Assembly: GCA_963695375.1 (NCBI GenBank)
Contig: OY968767.1
Coordinates: forward strand, 2,356,001-2,420,000
DNA length: 64,000 nucleotides
From: JACCVL01 sp963695375
Lineage (GTDB): Bacteria > Actinomycetota > Actinomycetes > Propionibacteriales > Nocardioidaceae
Reading direction: 5' to 3'
Part shown: positions 9,953-18,546 of the stretch, one piece after another
Position numbering within the stretch: position 1 is the first letter of the stretch
How the letters are laid out: each line of letters begins with the position of its first letter
Notes under the pieces: model-generated
The model's database searches: none
Seen by the model: only the letters and a program-made list of their open reading frames with translations
Told to the model about the DNA's origin: nothing
Position numbers and translations under genes: made by a program

Positions 9953-10735
9953 ATGAGGTTCGCACCGGCTGCCGCCGGGTTGCTGGCGGCCGTGCTCTCC
10001 GTCGTCGCCGCCCCGGCTCCCGCCGCCGAGCGCATCGCTGGTGGCTGCGACCCAGACTTCGAGGTGGTCGACCATCGCGGTGCGCATCACAAATGGGACG
10101 AGAACACCGTGCCCGCCATCGTCGCCGGTGCGCGCCGCGGCGAGTCCGTCGAGCTCGACGTGCGCGCCACAGTCGACGGCCGGCTGGTGCTGATGCACGA
10201 CGCCACCGTCGACCGGACGACGACCGGCAGCGGCCTGGTGGCTGCCACCACGTTCGAGCAGCTGCGAACCTACGTGACCGAGCCGGGCGGCGAGGTGATC
10301 CCCACGCTGCGGCAGGCGATGCGGGCAGCAGGCCCGTACGGCATCGATGTCTACCTGGACGTCAAGGACAAGTCCGACACCACCCTGCTCGCCGTCGCGC
10401 AGGTGGTCCGCCGCGCGTCCATGGTGGACCGCACGCTGGTCACGTCCTGGAACGGGAAGATGCGTCTGCTCGCCCCCGACATCAGCCGGCAGTGGAAGCC
10501 TGACGGCCCGGCGCCGACGGCCTCCGAGGTCGTGGACCGCGGGGTCGAGTCGGTCGGCCTGTTCCCGCAGCAGATGTCCGAGTACCTGGTCGAGTCGCTG
10601 CGGGCGGCGGGCGTCGAGGTGCACTCCCGGCTGGTCTCGACGGTGGCGGCGTGGGACCAGGTGACGGCGTACCCGATTCAGGGCGCGCTGACCAACACCC
10701 CGGTGGGGCTGACGACGTACTGCACCAACAAGTGA
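9953..10735 (+). CDS. Secreted glycerophosphodiester phosphodiesterase family protein
   Basis: Protein of 260 residues that would hydrolyse glycerophosphodiesters outside the cell. The ATG at 9953 has AAGGAG upstream and begins a signal peptide (FAPAAAGLLAAVLSVVAAPAPA). GDPD catalytic motifs are intact: DHRGAHHKWDENT (His-Arg and Glu-Asn), ELDVRATVDG (ExD), VLMHDATVDRTT (second His), and YLDVKDK. At about 260 residues it is close to the family length. It probably recovers glycerol phosphate from lipids or teichoic-like polymers. Confidence 0.9.
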   Translation: MRFAPAAAGLLAAVLSVVAAPAPAAERIAGGCDPDFEVVDHRGAHHKWDENTVPAIVAGARRGESVELDVRATVDGRLVLMHDATVDRTTTGSGLVAATTFEQLRTYVTEPGGEVIPTLRQAMRAAGPYGIDVYLDVKDKSDTTLLAVAQVVRRASMVDRTLVTSWNGKMRLLAPDISRQWKPDGPAPTASEVVDRGVESVGLFPQQMSEYLVESLRAAGVEVHSRLVSTVAAWDQVTAYPIQGALTNTPVGLTTYCTNK

Positions 10736-10766
10736 CCACCCACGGCTGCACGGCAGGTCTGCTCGG

Positions 10767-11009
10767 TCAACGCTCGGCAGGCTCTCGCGGCTGACCAGCC
10801 AGCTCCTCGGCGATGACGTTCGTGAGCTGCCGGCGGACGCGTTCCTCCCAGCGGCCCAGGAAGTTGTCGCGCAGCCCACCTCTCCCCGCCATCTCGCTGG
10901 CCGTGCTGGTGGCGACCGAGATCACCCGGCCCGGCTGCACCGCACCGACGTACTCGACCACCAGGGCGGCGGTCCTGCGACGCATCTGCCCGGGAAGTTG
11001 CGCGTTCAT
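10767..11009 (-). CDS. Small hypothetical protein
   Basis: An 80-residue basic protein, not recognised. The ATG at 11009 has a strong GGAGGGG ribosome-binding site 4 nt upstream, which argues that it is translated; the longer reading to 11060 lacks this. Two amphipathic helices are suggested (RRTAALVVEYVGAVQPG, RWEERVRRQLTNVIAEELAG), which could form a small helical bundle. No signal peptide or membrane segment. It is next to, but not overlapping, the App1-type gene on the same strand (114 nt downstream of its stop). Confidence 0.6.
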   Translation of the reverse strand: MNAQLPGQMRRRTAALVVEYVGAVQPGRVISVATSTASEMAGRGGLRDNFLGRWEERVRRQLTNVIAEELAGQPREPAER

Positions 11010-11123
11010 GTGACCCCTCCGGATGTCGACCTGCCCCAGCCAAACCCGGCGCCGTCGCACGAACCAGGGCCGAACGACCCGACCGGGCCGAGGCGGAGGG
11101 CCTGTCGCGACCGCTGCCCTGAC

Positions 11124-12248
11124 TCAGTGCCGAGCCGCGGTCGTCCGAACAACGTGGTCACGCGCCGCTGGCGAGATCAGCCCGAGGTCGGCGGCGTGCC
11201 GGGCCACGGCCGCGCTATCGGCGGCGAGAACGATGGGGACATCCTCGGCCCAGGTGTCCGTGATGGCCTCGACGCGACGATCGCCGGGGTCGAGACGCAC
11301 CTCGCGAAGGTAGACCGCCAGCACCCGACCGGGATGTCGACGCACCACCTCGGCATAGATGGTGGCGTCATGCTGCCCGGTGTCACCGATCAGCACGAAG
11401 CGCAGCTCGGGATGCATCTCCAGCACCTCGGCGATCCGCTCATGCTTGTGGGCGGCATGTCCGCCGTCCCGTTCGGAGCCGAGCAGGTCGCGCAGCAACA
11501 GCGGGCCGAGGGGGAACTGGCGATGGTGGAGGAAGGCCACCAGGAAGTCGTAGAGGTTCCACGGACTCGACGAGACGTAGAAGACGGGGTTCTCGTCCGC
11601 ACCTTCGTCCCCGGCGAGCGCTCGGTACAGCTCGGCCGAACCAAGGAACGGCGTGCGGGTGAGCGCGGAGCCGGTCATCGTGCAGCGGACCATCTCGAGC
11701 ACCCGTTGGGCGCCGGTGTGCACGATCGTGTCGTCCACGTCCGAGATCACGCCGAAGGCGGCGTCCGGGCCGGGGACTCGGACGTGCAGCGGAGTGGTGC
11801 GCGAGTCCGTGATACCCCGGTAGGGCGCAGCCAGCTCGACCGTGCCCGACACCCACGGGCCCGTCTCCGACAGGGGGCCCGCGTCGACTCGCGCCTCGAA
11901 GTAACCCTCGTCGTCGGTGCAGACCCGGTGCTCCGCCGAGCCGAGTCGGACTCGCAGCGGGACGCCGGGCAGCTCGTCGGTCATGAACCGGGCGAGGTTG
12001 CGTCGCACGGCGGCGCGGGTGCCTTCACCCTCGACTGCGCTCACCGGCTCGGGGTTGTTCAGCACCCTGCCGCGCACCACGACCCGCACACCATTGCCGT
12101 GCCCGAGGTAGGTGTCGATCCGGAGCCGCTCCGGCGTACGTGCGGCGGATCGAGCCCGGCGCGCCGCACCGCCGTGACGTTCCACCCCGCTGGCCAGGCG
12201 CTGCAGGAGACGCTTCACCGACGAACGGGTGCCGCGGTCTCGATCCAC
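11124..12248 (-). CDS. App1-type phosphatidate phosphatase family protein (DUF2183)
   Basis: Protein of 374 residues. The C-terminal half is a HAD-like App1 catalytic domain with DxDxT as ISDVDDTIVHTG (about residue 168) and FVLIGDTGQHD further on; yeast App1 is a Mg-dependent phosphatidate phosphatase. The N-terminal third (residues 40-160) is beta-rich. The GTG at 12248 has GGGAGG 4 nt upstream and is preferred to the TTG at 12251. A lipid substrate is likely from the family but not shown. Confidence 0.88.
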   Translation of the reverse strand: MDRDRGTRSSVKRLLQRLASGVERHGGAARRARSAARTPERLRIDTYLGHGNGVRVVVRGRVLNNPEPVSAVEGEGTRAAVRRNLARFMTDELPGVPLRVRLGSAEHRVCTDDEGYFEARVDAGPLSETGPWVSGTVELAAPYRGITDSRTTPLHVRVPGPDAAFGVISDVDDTIVHTGAQRVLEMVRCTMTGSALTRTPFLGSAELYRALAGDEGADENPVFYVSSSPWNLYDFLVAFLHHRQFPLGPLLLRDLLGSERDGGHAAHKHERIAEVLEMHPELRFVLIGDTGQHDATIYAEVVRRHPGRVLAVYLREVRLDPGDRRVEAITDTWAEDVPIVLAADSAAVARHAADLGLISPAARDHVVRTTAARH

Positions 12249-12356
12249 CAAGCCTCCCAGGTGACGCGTCCCATGGTCCGGCTCCGCCGGGACTCGATCC
12301 TCGCACGGGACACGGCACCCAGCGGGCGAGATCGGCGGACAGGGAGTGGGGTTCCC

Positions 12357-14216
12357 TCAGCCTCGGGGCCGCAGCCGGCCCCGAGTCGTGGCCGCGCCAT
12401 TCAGCATCGCCGTCAGCTCGTCGGCAGGAAGGGCGTGGCTCCACAGGTAACCCTGCCCGAGCGGACACCCGAACTCCTGCAGGATCTCGAGATGCCGGTC
12501 GGACTCGATGCCCTCGGCGACCGCGGTGAGGCCGAACGCCTTGGCCAGCTCGAGGACGCTGCGCACGATGGTGGCGTCGTCGGGATTGGTGTCCAACCCG
12601 CTGACGAAGAAGCGATCGATCTTGAGCAGGTCCACCGGGAAGCGCTTCAAGTAGATCAACGAGGAGTAGCCAATGCCGAAGTCGTCGATCGCGATCCGCA
12701 GGCCCAGGTCCTTCAGGTCGTGCAGGACCCGCATCGCCGCATCGGCGTCGTCCAACAGTGCGCTCTCGGTGACCTCGAGGACCAGCTGGGTCGGATCAGC
12801 CCCGGACGCGGTCAACGCCTGTGACATCGACCGGACCAGTCCGGCTCCCCGGGCGAGTTGGCGTCTGGAGACGTTGACGGACATGTGCAACGGAGCTGAT
12901 CGGTCGTCGATCCTCCCCCACTCGGCCGCCCGCTGGCAGGCCTCATGCATCACCCATTCGCCGATCCCGGTCACCAGCCCGTTGTGCTCGGCGAACGGGA
13001 TGAAGTCGTCCGGCGGGACCAGCCCCTGCACCGGGTGCTGCCAGCGAACCAGCGCCTCGACGCCGGCCACCGATTCGTCGTGCAGGTCGATGACCGGCTG
13101 GTAGTGCAGCCGCAGCTCCTCCTTCTCGACGACGTGCCGCATCTCGGCGAACAGGGTCAGCCGGGAGATCGACAACGTCCGGAGCTGCTCGTCGAACAGC
13201 TGGACGCTGTTCGGACCCTGCCGCTTGGCCTTGTACATGGCCTCGTCCGCGTCCCGCAGCAGCGTGTCGGCGTCCGCTTCGTCGTCGGCCGCCGCGACTG
13301 CCACCCCGATGCTCACCGTCACCTCGACGTTCGGGCCGGTCGCCATCGGCTCCGCGACGGTCTCCCGTGCGCGCGCGGCGAGCGCCGCCGCGTCGTCGGC
13401 TCCGCTGAGCCCCGTGCACAAGACGACGAACTCGTCGCCGCCGATCCGTGCCACCGTGTCCGCGGGGCGGACGGCGAACAACAGCCGATCCGCGACCGTA
13501 CGCAGCACCTCGTCGCCGACGAGGTGCCCGTACGCGTCGTTCACGTTCTTGAAGCCGTCGACGTCGCAGAAGAGCAGCGCCACCAGGCCGGTCCGCCTCG
13601 CGCGGCGGTCGAGCGCGTCCTGGACGCGGGTGGCGAGCAGGACCCGGTTCGGCAGCCCGGTCAGTACGTCGTGCATGGCGAAGTGCGCGCGCTCGGCCTC
13701 CGCGGCCCGCTCGCTGCTGAGATCGGTGACGGTGATGCAGGTGACAGACTCGTTGTTGCTGCCCACCGCGGACGACGATCCGATCCGCACGGGAACCGCA
13801 TCGTCGGTCCGGGTCAGCACCATCGCGTCGATCGAGCTAGAGCGCCCGGCCGGCGCGAGCGCCTCCGTCAGCGGGACGCGGCTCGCCGGCGTCACGAGGT
13901 CGAGCACCGGCTGGCCCACGATCTGCCGACAGGTCCCGCCCACCAGGTCGGCGAGTGCCTGGTTGGCGTAGGTCACGATGCCCTCCGGAGACACCGTCGC
14001 GGCACCGTCGGACATGTTCTCCACGAAGCTGCGGTACGGTCGATCGGCGTTGTCGATGGTGAAGACCTGCTCATGGCCGGCGACGGCGGTGACCACGATC
14101 GCGTCAACTTCGCCGTGCTTGATCGCTCGCAGGGTCTCCTCGGAGTCGGCCAAGCGGGACCGAAGCTCATCGATCTCGCGAGCATGGGCGTTCGCCCGTG
14201 GCAGCGACGGGTCCAT
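12357..14216 (-). CDS. PAS-GGDEF-EAL cyclic-di-GMP synthase/phosphodiesterase
   Basis: Cytoplasmic signalling enzyme of 619 residues. It has a PAS-type sensor at about 50-170 (ENMSDGAATVSPEGI, TYANQALADLVGG); a GGDEF domain at about 180-345 with intact GGDEF at 259-263 and an RxxD inhibitory site (RPAD, 250-253) exactly five residues before it; and an EAL domain at about 360-605 with EAL at 387-389, EVTES, DDFGIGYSSL and AEGIES. Both activities are therefore possible. The ATG at 14216 overlaps the stop of the KaiB gene at 14216-14566 (TGATG), so it is the last gene of the Kai operon and its probable output. Confidence 0.95.
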   Translation of the reverse strand: MDPSLPRANAHAREIDELRSRLADSEETLRAIKHGEVDAIVVTAVAGHEQVFTIDNADRPYRSFVENMSDGAATVSPEGIVTYANQALADLVGGTCRQIVGQPVLDLVTPASRVPLTEALAPAGRSSSIDAMVLTRTDDAVPVRIGSSSAVGSNNESVTCITVTDLSSERAAEAERAHFAMHDVLTGLPNRVLLATRVQDALDRRARRTGLVALLFCDVDGFKNVNDAYGHLVGDEVLRTVADRLLFAVRPADTVARIGGDEFVVLCTGLSGADDAAALAARARETVAEPMATGPNVEVTVSIGVAVAAADDEADADTLLRDADEAMYKAKRQGPNSVQLFDEQLRTLSISRLTLFAEMRHVVEKEELRLHYQPVIDLHDESVAGVEALVRWQHPVQGLVPPDDFIPFAEHNGLVTGIGEWVMHEACQRAAEWGRIDDRSAPLHMSVNVSRRQLARGAGLVRSMSQALTASGADPTQLVLEVTESALLDDADAAMRVLHDLKDLGLRIAIDDFGIGYSSLIYLKRFPVDLLKIDRFFVSGLDTNPDDATIVRSVLELAKAFGLTAVAEGIESDRHLEILQEFGCPLGQGYLWSHALPADELTAMLNGAATTRGRLRPRG

Positions 14217-14566
14217 CACTCCGGCTCACCGTCGGCCACGCCGATCTCGGGCTCGAGCTGCAGGGCGGCGAGCACCCGCCGAGAGTCCGACAGGTCGCCG
14301 ACGATGCGACGCCGAGGAGCCGGCAGCCGCTTGATGAGCGTGGGGACCGCCTGCACCCGGTCCGAGGTCATCGCGTGGACGTCGCTGTTGATGTCCACCA
14401 CTTCGAGGCGGTAGTGGCCGGCCAGATGCTGCTCACACATGGCGTGGACGTCGCCCACCGCGCGCCTCGACAGGCGGGACGCCCCGTTGACGAACAGCGT
14501 GAGCTCGCAGGCGACCGGCTCGTCCGCCTGACGTTCGGGTCGCTGGCCGCTGTGGTTCCCGCTCAT
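14216..14566 (-). CDS. kaiB: KaiB family protein, diverged copy
   Basis: Protein of 116 residues with a KaiB domain at about 20-105. It begins with ELTLFVNGASRL, keeps the cis-proline VPTL, and ends with LPAPRRRIVGDLSDSRRVL, the block that in cyanobacterial KaiB controls fold switching and KaiC binding. The first strand (LFVNGASRLSRRAV) differs from the canonical YVAGTSPNS. The ATG at 14566 overlaps the stop of the upstream kaiB (TGATG). The family competes for binding on KaiC; here it may act on KaiC, on its KaiB partner, or on the downstream enzyme. Confidence 0.9.
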   Translation of the reverse strand: MSGNHSGQRPERQADEPVACELTLFVNGASRLSRRAVGDVHAMCEQHLAGHYRLEVVDINSDVHAMTSDRVQAVPTLIKRLPAPRRRIVGDLSDSRRVLAALQLEPEIGVADGEPE

Positions 14567-14922
14567 CACGTCTGCTTCGGGAGGATCTGAAGCCCCACCA
14601 GAACACGGTCGGTGTCGGAGAGGTCGCCGATGATCCTGCGGAGGGGTTCGGGCAGCTGCCTGACCAGCGTCGGGATCGCGATGATCTCCTGGCCGCGGGC
14701 GAGCTTGGGATGCTCCAACAGATCGATGATCTCGATGTCGTAGCGGCCGGCCAGATGCTCCTGACAGATCCGTTCCAGGTTGGCGAATGCCGCGATGGAG
14801 TTCGGTGACGTACCGGCGACGTACAGACGGAGGTGCCAGACCTCGGGGTCGAAGCCGTCGTCAGCGGCGTCCGCATCCAGGACGCGACCAGCCTGCGGTG
14901 CCAGGTCCCAGGGCCGGCTCAT
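14566..14922 (-). CDS. kaiB: KaiB family protein, canonical copy
   Basis: Protein of 118 residues, with an N-terminal extension of about 28 residues and then a KaiB domain close to the cyanobacterial one: LRLYVAGTSPNS, EIIDLLEHPKLA, IPTL (cis-proline at 84), LPEPLRRIIGDLSDTDRVL. The residues that in KaiB set the switch between ground state and thioredoxin-like state lie in GDLSD and are kept. The ATG at 14922 overlaps the kaiC stop (ATGA). Predicted to bind the CI ring of the KaiC product. Confidence 0.95.
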   Translation of the reverse strand: MSRPWDLAPQAGRVLDADAADDGFDPEVWHLRLYVAGTSPNSIAAFANLERICQEHLAGRYDIEIIDLLEHPKLARGQEIIAIPTLVRQLPEPLRRIIGDLSDTDRVLVGLQILPKQT

Positions 14923-16394
14923 GCCGTGCCCGCCGCTGCGTGCTGGAGCTCGGCGATCCGCATGCCGCGATCACTCATCTCCAGCCCACGGGTCTGCTGC
15001 GAATGTGCCGAGCCACGCGACTTGAGGACGTAGATCTCGCGCCGGCGGACACCGCCGCGCTCGGCCAGCTGGGTGACGATCCACGTGTCGATCAGGCTGC
15101 CGACATACCGTTCGGCCGCCTCCGCGGTCGCCCCGGCGTCGAGACTGGTGAAGACCGCGGTCACCCCTCTGGTCTTGAGGTAGTCCACCTGACGGGTCAG
15201 CATGGCGGTCACCTCCGCACCTCCGCCGGCGTGCAGCAGATCCGAGATCGGATCGATGACGACGACATCCGGTTCGTGGTCGGTCACCCGCTCCTGGATG
15301 GTGGCCAGGTGTGACTCGAGCCCGAACAAGCTGGGGCGGATGCAGACGAACTCGAGCAGACCGCTGGCGACCCAGGGGGTGAGGTCGATGCCCACCGCCA
15401 GCATGTTGCGGACGATCTGAGCGGCCGACTCCTCGAAGGCGCAGAACAGCGCTCGCTCACCGCGATCGCAGGCGGCCGCGGAGAACTGCGCCGCCAGGGT
15501 GGACTTCCCGGTGCCCGCGGTGCCGCTGAGCAGCACCGAGCTGCCGCGGAAGACGCCGCCGCCGAGCATGGCGTCCAGCCCCGGCTCCCCACTCGACATC
15601 CGCTGGCTCGACACGGCGTGCTGCAGGCCCAACGAGGTGATCGGCATCACCGTCACTCCGCGGCTGCCGATGAGGAACGGGTACTCGTTGGTCCCGTGCA
15701 GGGAGCCGCGGTACTTGAGGATCCGCAGGCGTCGGGTGGAGATCTGATCGTCGACGCGATGGTCGAGGACGATCACGCAGTCGGACACGTACTCCTCGAT
15801 GCCGTGCCGGGTGAGCGCCCCCTCGCCTCGCTCACCGGTGATCACCGCCGTGACCCCTCGACGCTTGAGCCAGCCAAAGAGCCGCCGCAGCTCCGAGCGC
15901 AACAGGGCAGCATCGGTGAAGACCCCGAACAACGTGTCGATCGTGTCGAGAACGACACGGGTGGCGCCGACCTCGTCGATGGCGGCGCCGAGCCGAATGA
16001 ACAACCCCTCGAGGTCCCAGGAACCGGCTTCCTCCACGTCGCCGTGGACGAGAGCGATGTTGTCCATCACCAGCAGGCCGTCGTCCTGCAGCCGCTGGAC
16101 ATCGAAGCCCAGGGAGGCGACGTTCTGGACCAGCTCGTCCACGCTCTCTTCAAAGGAGAGGAACACGCCGGGTTCGCCATAGTCGGTGACCCCGCGGACG
16201 AGGAACTGCATGCCCAGCAGGGTCTTGCCGCAGCCGGCCGGGCCGCAGACGAGAGTGGGGCGGCCACGGGGCAGTCCGCCGCCGGTCACCTCGTCGAGAC
16301 CGATGACACCCGTCGGGGCCTTGGACAGCCCACCTCGCACGACCGCGGGCGAGGCCGCTGAACCCAACGTCCCTTGTGGGACGTGAGTCACCAT
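14919..16394 (-). CDS. kaiC: KaiC family circadian-type ATPase/kinase
   Basis: Protein of 491 residues with two RecA-like domains. CI has Walker A GPAGCGKT (51-58) and catalytic pair FEES (E82/E83); CII has GTAGTGKS (291-298) and FEES (E321/E322), so both ATPase sites look active. In the CII C-terminal stretch the position equal to cyanobacterial S431 is Gly432 and that of T432 is Ser433 (VGSLIDTW), leaving one acceptor. The tail after GMRIAEL is short, so a KaiA-binding A-loop is not obvious, and no kaiA is present. The ATG at 16394 has GGGGG upstream; an open frame to 16469 is less likely, because a -10-like TAGCAT lies at 16447-16452. Confidence 0.96.
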   Translation of the reverse strand: MVTHVPQGTLGSAASPAVVRGGLSKAPTGVIGLDEVTGGGLPRGRPTLVCGPAGCGKTLLGMQFLVRGVTDYGEPGVFLSFEESVDELVQNVASLGFDVQRLQDDGLLVMDNIALVHGDVEEAGSWDLEGLFIRLGAAIDEVGATRVVLDTIDTLFGVFTDAALLRSELRRLFGWLKRRGVTAVITGERGEGALTRHGIEEYVSDCVIVLDHRVDDQISTRRLRILKYRGSLHGTNEYPFLIGSRGVTVMPITSLGLQHAVSSQRMSSGEPGLDAMLGGGVFRGSSVLLSGTAGTGKSTLAAQFSAAACDRGERALFCAFEESAAQIVRNMLAVGIDLTPWVASGLLEFVCIRPSLFGLESHLATIQERVTDHEPDVVVIDPISDLLHAGGGAEVTAMLTRQVDYLKTRGVTAVFTSLDAGATAEAAERYVGSLIDTWIVTQLAERGGVRRREIYVLKSRGSAHSQQTRGLEMSDRGMRIAELQHAAAGTA

Positions 16395-16568
16395 CAGGGT
16401 TCCCCCAAAGGGAGATGGGCTCACCGCGCGTGCGCGCGGCGTCTCGATGCTAGACCCCCTCCAGGGCACGCTCGCCAGGCAGACTGACTGGCTGCACGTC
16501 GTTATGAGGCCTTGGCACCGGTATCTGCGGGTACGGCGCGAGGGTCGACCGACAGGTGCGTGGCTGGA

Positions 16569-17825
16569 TCAGGTCTGGGGGCGTCGGCGGGTCGGCAGCT
16601 CCGGCGCCGGCGCCAGCTCCGGCATCGGCTGGGTGACGCCGGCGAGCCGACGAGACAGCCGGCCGGCCCACGGTGACGCGGTAACGCCGTGTAGGAACAC
16701 GCTGCCGAGCACCGTCCACAAGGCCACCTCGGCGATCGGATCCGCGACAGAGCTGTCGAGATCCTCGAGGACGAGCAGCGTGAAGAGAATGGACGCCAGC
16801 CCGCGCGGGCCGAACCAACCGAGAAACAGCCGGGTCTCCCACAGCGTGCCGGACCCCGTCAGGGCGACCAACACCGGAACGACTCTGACCACCGTGAGGG
16901 ACCCGAGCGCATAGGCCGCGGTGGGCCAGGACAGCTCGTCGAGAACCGGACCGACGAGGACGGCCCCGAAGATCACGAACGTCACCGCGCTGAGCAGCTC
17001 GCCCTCGTCCTCGGTGAAGTCCTGGACGCCGGAGCACTGCCGGCGGGCGACGTAACCGAAGGCCAACCCGGCCGTGAACGCGGCGATGAACCCGTTGCCG
17101 CCGGTCAGGCCCGCCAGGGCGAACGCCGCAACCGCGATCGACACCGTCGCCAGCTGGCGGTAGACGCCGTCGACGGCGCCGGCGCTGGACCGTGCGTCCA
17201 GCAGCTTGCCGCCGACGATGCCGGCGACCAACCCGGCGCCGACTCCCAGCCCCACCTGTCGGACGGCGAGTTGGACCCAGTCGCTCGCTGCTCCCGCTTC
17301 CTCAGCGGCGACGAGGGTGATCAGCACGGTGACGACGGGGACCGCGATCCCGTCGTTGAGGCCGCTCTCGACGTTCAGCGCCTGCCGGATCCGGACCGGC
17401 AGCCGTCGGTCGCTCACCACCGCCTGGCCCAACGCCGCGTCGGTGGGCGCGAGGACGGCTGCGAGCAGAGCCGCCTCGGCGACGCCGAGACCCGGCACCA
17501 GCAGCAGTCCGGCCGCGGTCCCGGCGGCGATGCTGAGCGGCAGGCCGATGCCCAGCAGCCGCAGCGGGAGCCCCGCGTACCGTCGCAGCGCACGGAGGTC
17601 GATCCGGATGGCGTCGGTGAACAGGACGAGCACCAGCGTCGCCTCCACCAGGATCGAGACGGCCTGCCCGTCCACCGGGAGGTCGAAGAGGGCCAGCGCG
17701 CCGCCACCGACCACCAGGCCCACACCGGTGAACACCATGGGCGCGGTGATCGGAGAGCCGGCCAGCCGTCCCGACACCAGTGCGTAGCCCAGGACCGCCA
17801 GTGCCACCAGCAGCAGCTCGACCAT
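16569..17825 (-). CDS. Cation:proton antiporter, CPA1/NhaP type
   Basis: Membrane protein of 418 residues with about 12 hydrophobic segments that would exchange Na+ or K+ for H+. Family motifs present: LVLFTDAIRID, the ion-binding LAPTDAALGQAVV (TD), NVESGLNDGIAVP (ND) and GWFGPRGLASI. The cytoplasmic tail is short (about 30 residues) and has no RCK/TrkA domain. The ATG at 17825 follows the GNAT gene by 13 nt. Cation specificity cannot be read from the sequence. Confidence 0.92.
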   Translation of the reverse strand: MVELLLVALAVLGYALVSGRLAGSPITAPMVFTGVGLVVGGGALALFDLPVDGQAVSILVEATLVLVLFTDAIRIDLRALRRYAGLPLRLLGIGLPLSIAAGTAAGLLLVPGLGVAEAALLAAVLAPTDAALGQAVVSDRRLPVRIRQALNVESGLNDGIAVPVVTVLITLVAAEEAGAASDWVQLAVRQVGLGVGAGLVAGIVGGKLLDARSSAGAVDGVYRQLATVSIAVAAFALAGLTGGNGFIAAFTAGLAFGYVARRQCSGVQDFTEDEGELLSAVTFVIFGAVLVGPVLDELSWPTAAYALGSLTVVRVVPVLVALTGSGTLWETRLFLGWFGPRGLASILFTLLVLEDLDSSVADPIAEVALWTVLGSVFLHGVTASPWAGRLSRRLAGVTQPMPELAPAPELPTRRRPQT

Positions 17826-17838
17826 GTCGTCGCAGCCG

Positions 17839-18426
17839 TCAGCGGTGCTGTCGCAGGTCCAGGCGCATCAGCACCCGCGGGAATCCACCGGACACCGCGT
17901 CGGTGGCCGCGACCAGGGTGAATCCGGCCCGCTCGAACAGCCTCCGGGTTCCCACGTACGCCATCGTGACGTCCACCCGCTCGGCTCTGTTGTCCACGGG
18001 ATAGCCCTCGACGACCGGCGCTCCCTGTGACCTCGCGTAGGCGACGGCGCCGGCGAGCAGGTCGTGCGAGACGCCCATGCCGCGGTGCCCGGGGCGCACG
18101 CGGATGCACCACGCCGACCAGACCGGCAGCTGGTCGACGTGCGGGATCTTGGTCGACCGGGCGAACGGCAGCTCGGACCGGGGTGCGACGGCCGCCCAGC
18201 CGACAACCTGCTCGTCGTCGTAGGCGAGCACGCCCGGCGCCACCGTCCGACGGCAGAGTTGTCTGACGTACTCTCCCCGAGCGGGACCGACGAGCTCTCG
18301 GTTGGTCTTGGCGTCCACGCGGTGGCTGAGGCACCAGCAGACCGAGGACGTGGGGTTCTTCGGCCCGACCATGGTCGCCAGGTCGTCGAACCGCTCGACC
18401 GTGGCGGGGTGGATCTCGGTGCGCAC
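17839..18426 (-). CDS. GNAT family N-acetyltransferase
   Basis: Protein of 195 residues with a GNAT fold. The acetyl-CoA-binding motif A is RVRPGHRGMGVSHDLL (R/Q-x2-G-x-G/A type), preceded by WCIRV and followed by GTRRLFERAGFT. The N-terminus contains CWCLSH, found in a subgroup of actinobacterial GNATs. Substrate unknown. It precedes the antiporter gene on the same strand and diverges from the SDR gene at 18547. Confidence 0.85.
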   Translation of the reverse strand: MRTEIHPATVERFDDLATMVGPKNPTSSVCWCLSHRVDAKTNRELVGPARGEYVRQLCRRTVAPGVLAYDDEQVVGWAAVAPRSELPFARSTKIPHVDQLPVWSAWCIRVRPGHRGMGVSHDLLAGAVAYARSQGAPVVEGYPVDNRAERVDVTMAYVGTRRLFERAGFTLVAATDAVSGGFPRVLMRLDLRQHR

Positions 18427-18546
18427 CAGCCGAGGCTATCCGGCCGGGGCGACCACATTGCTGCCCGTGACATGCTGCGAGTCGAGACGGAAGCACGCAC
18501 GGTGCGGCGATCACGGGGCCATCGAGCCGGGGAGGCGAGCACGGAC

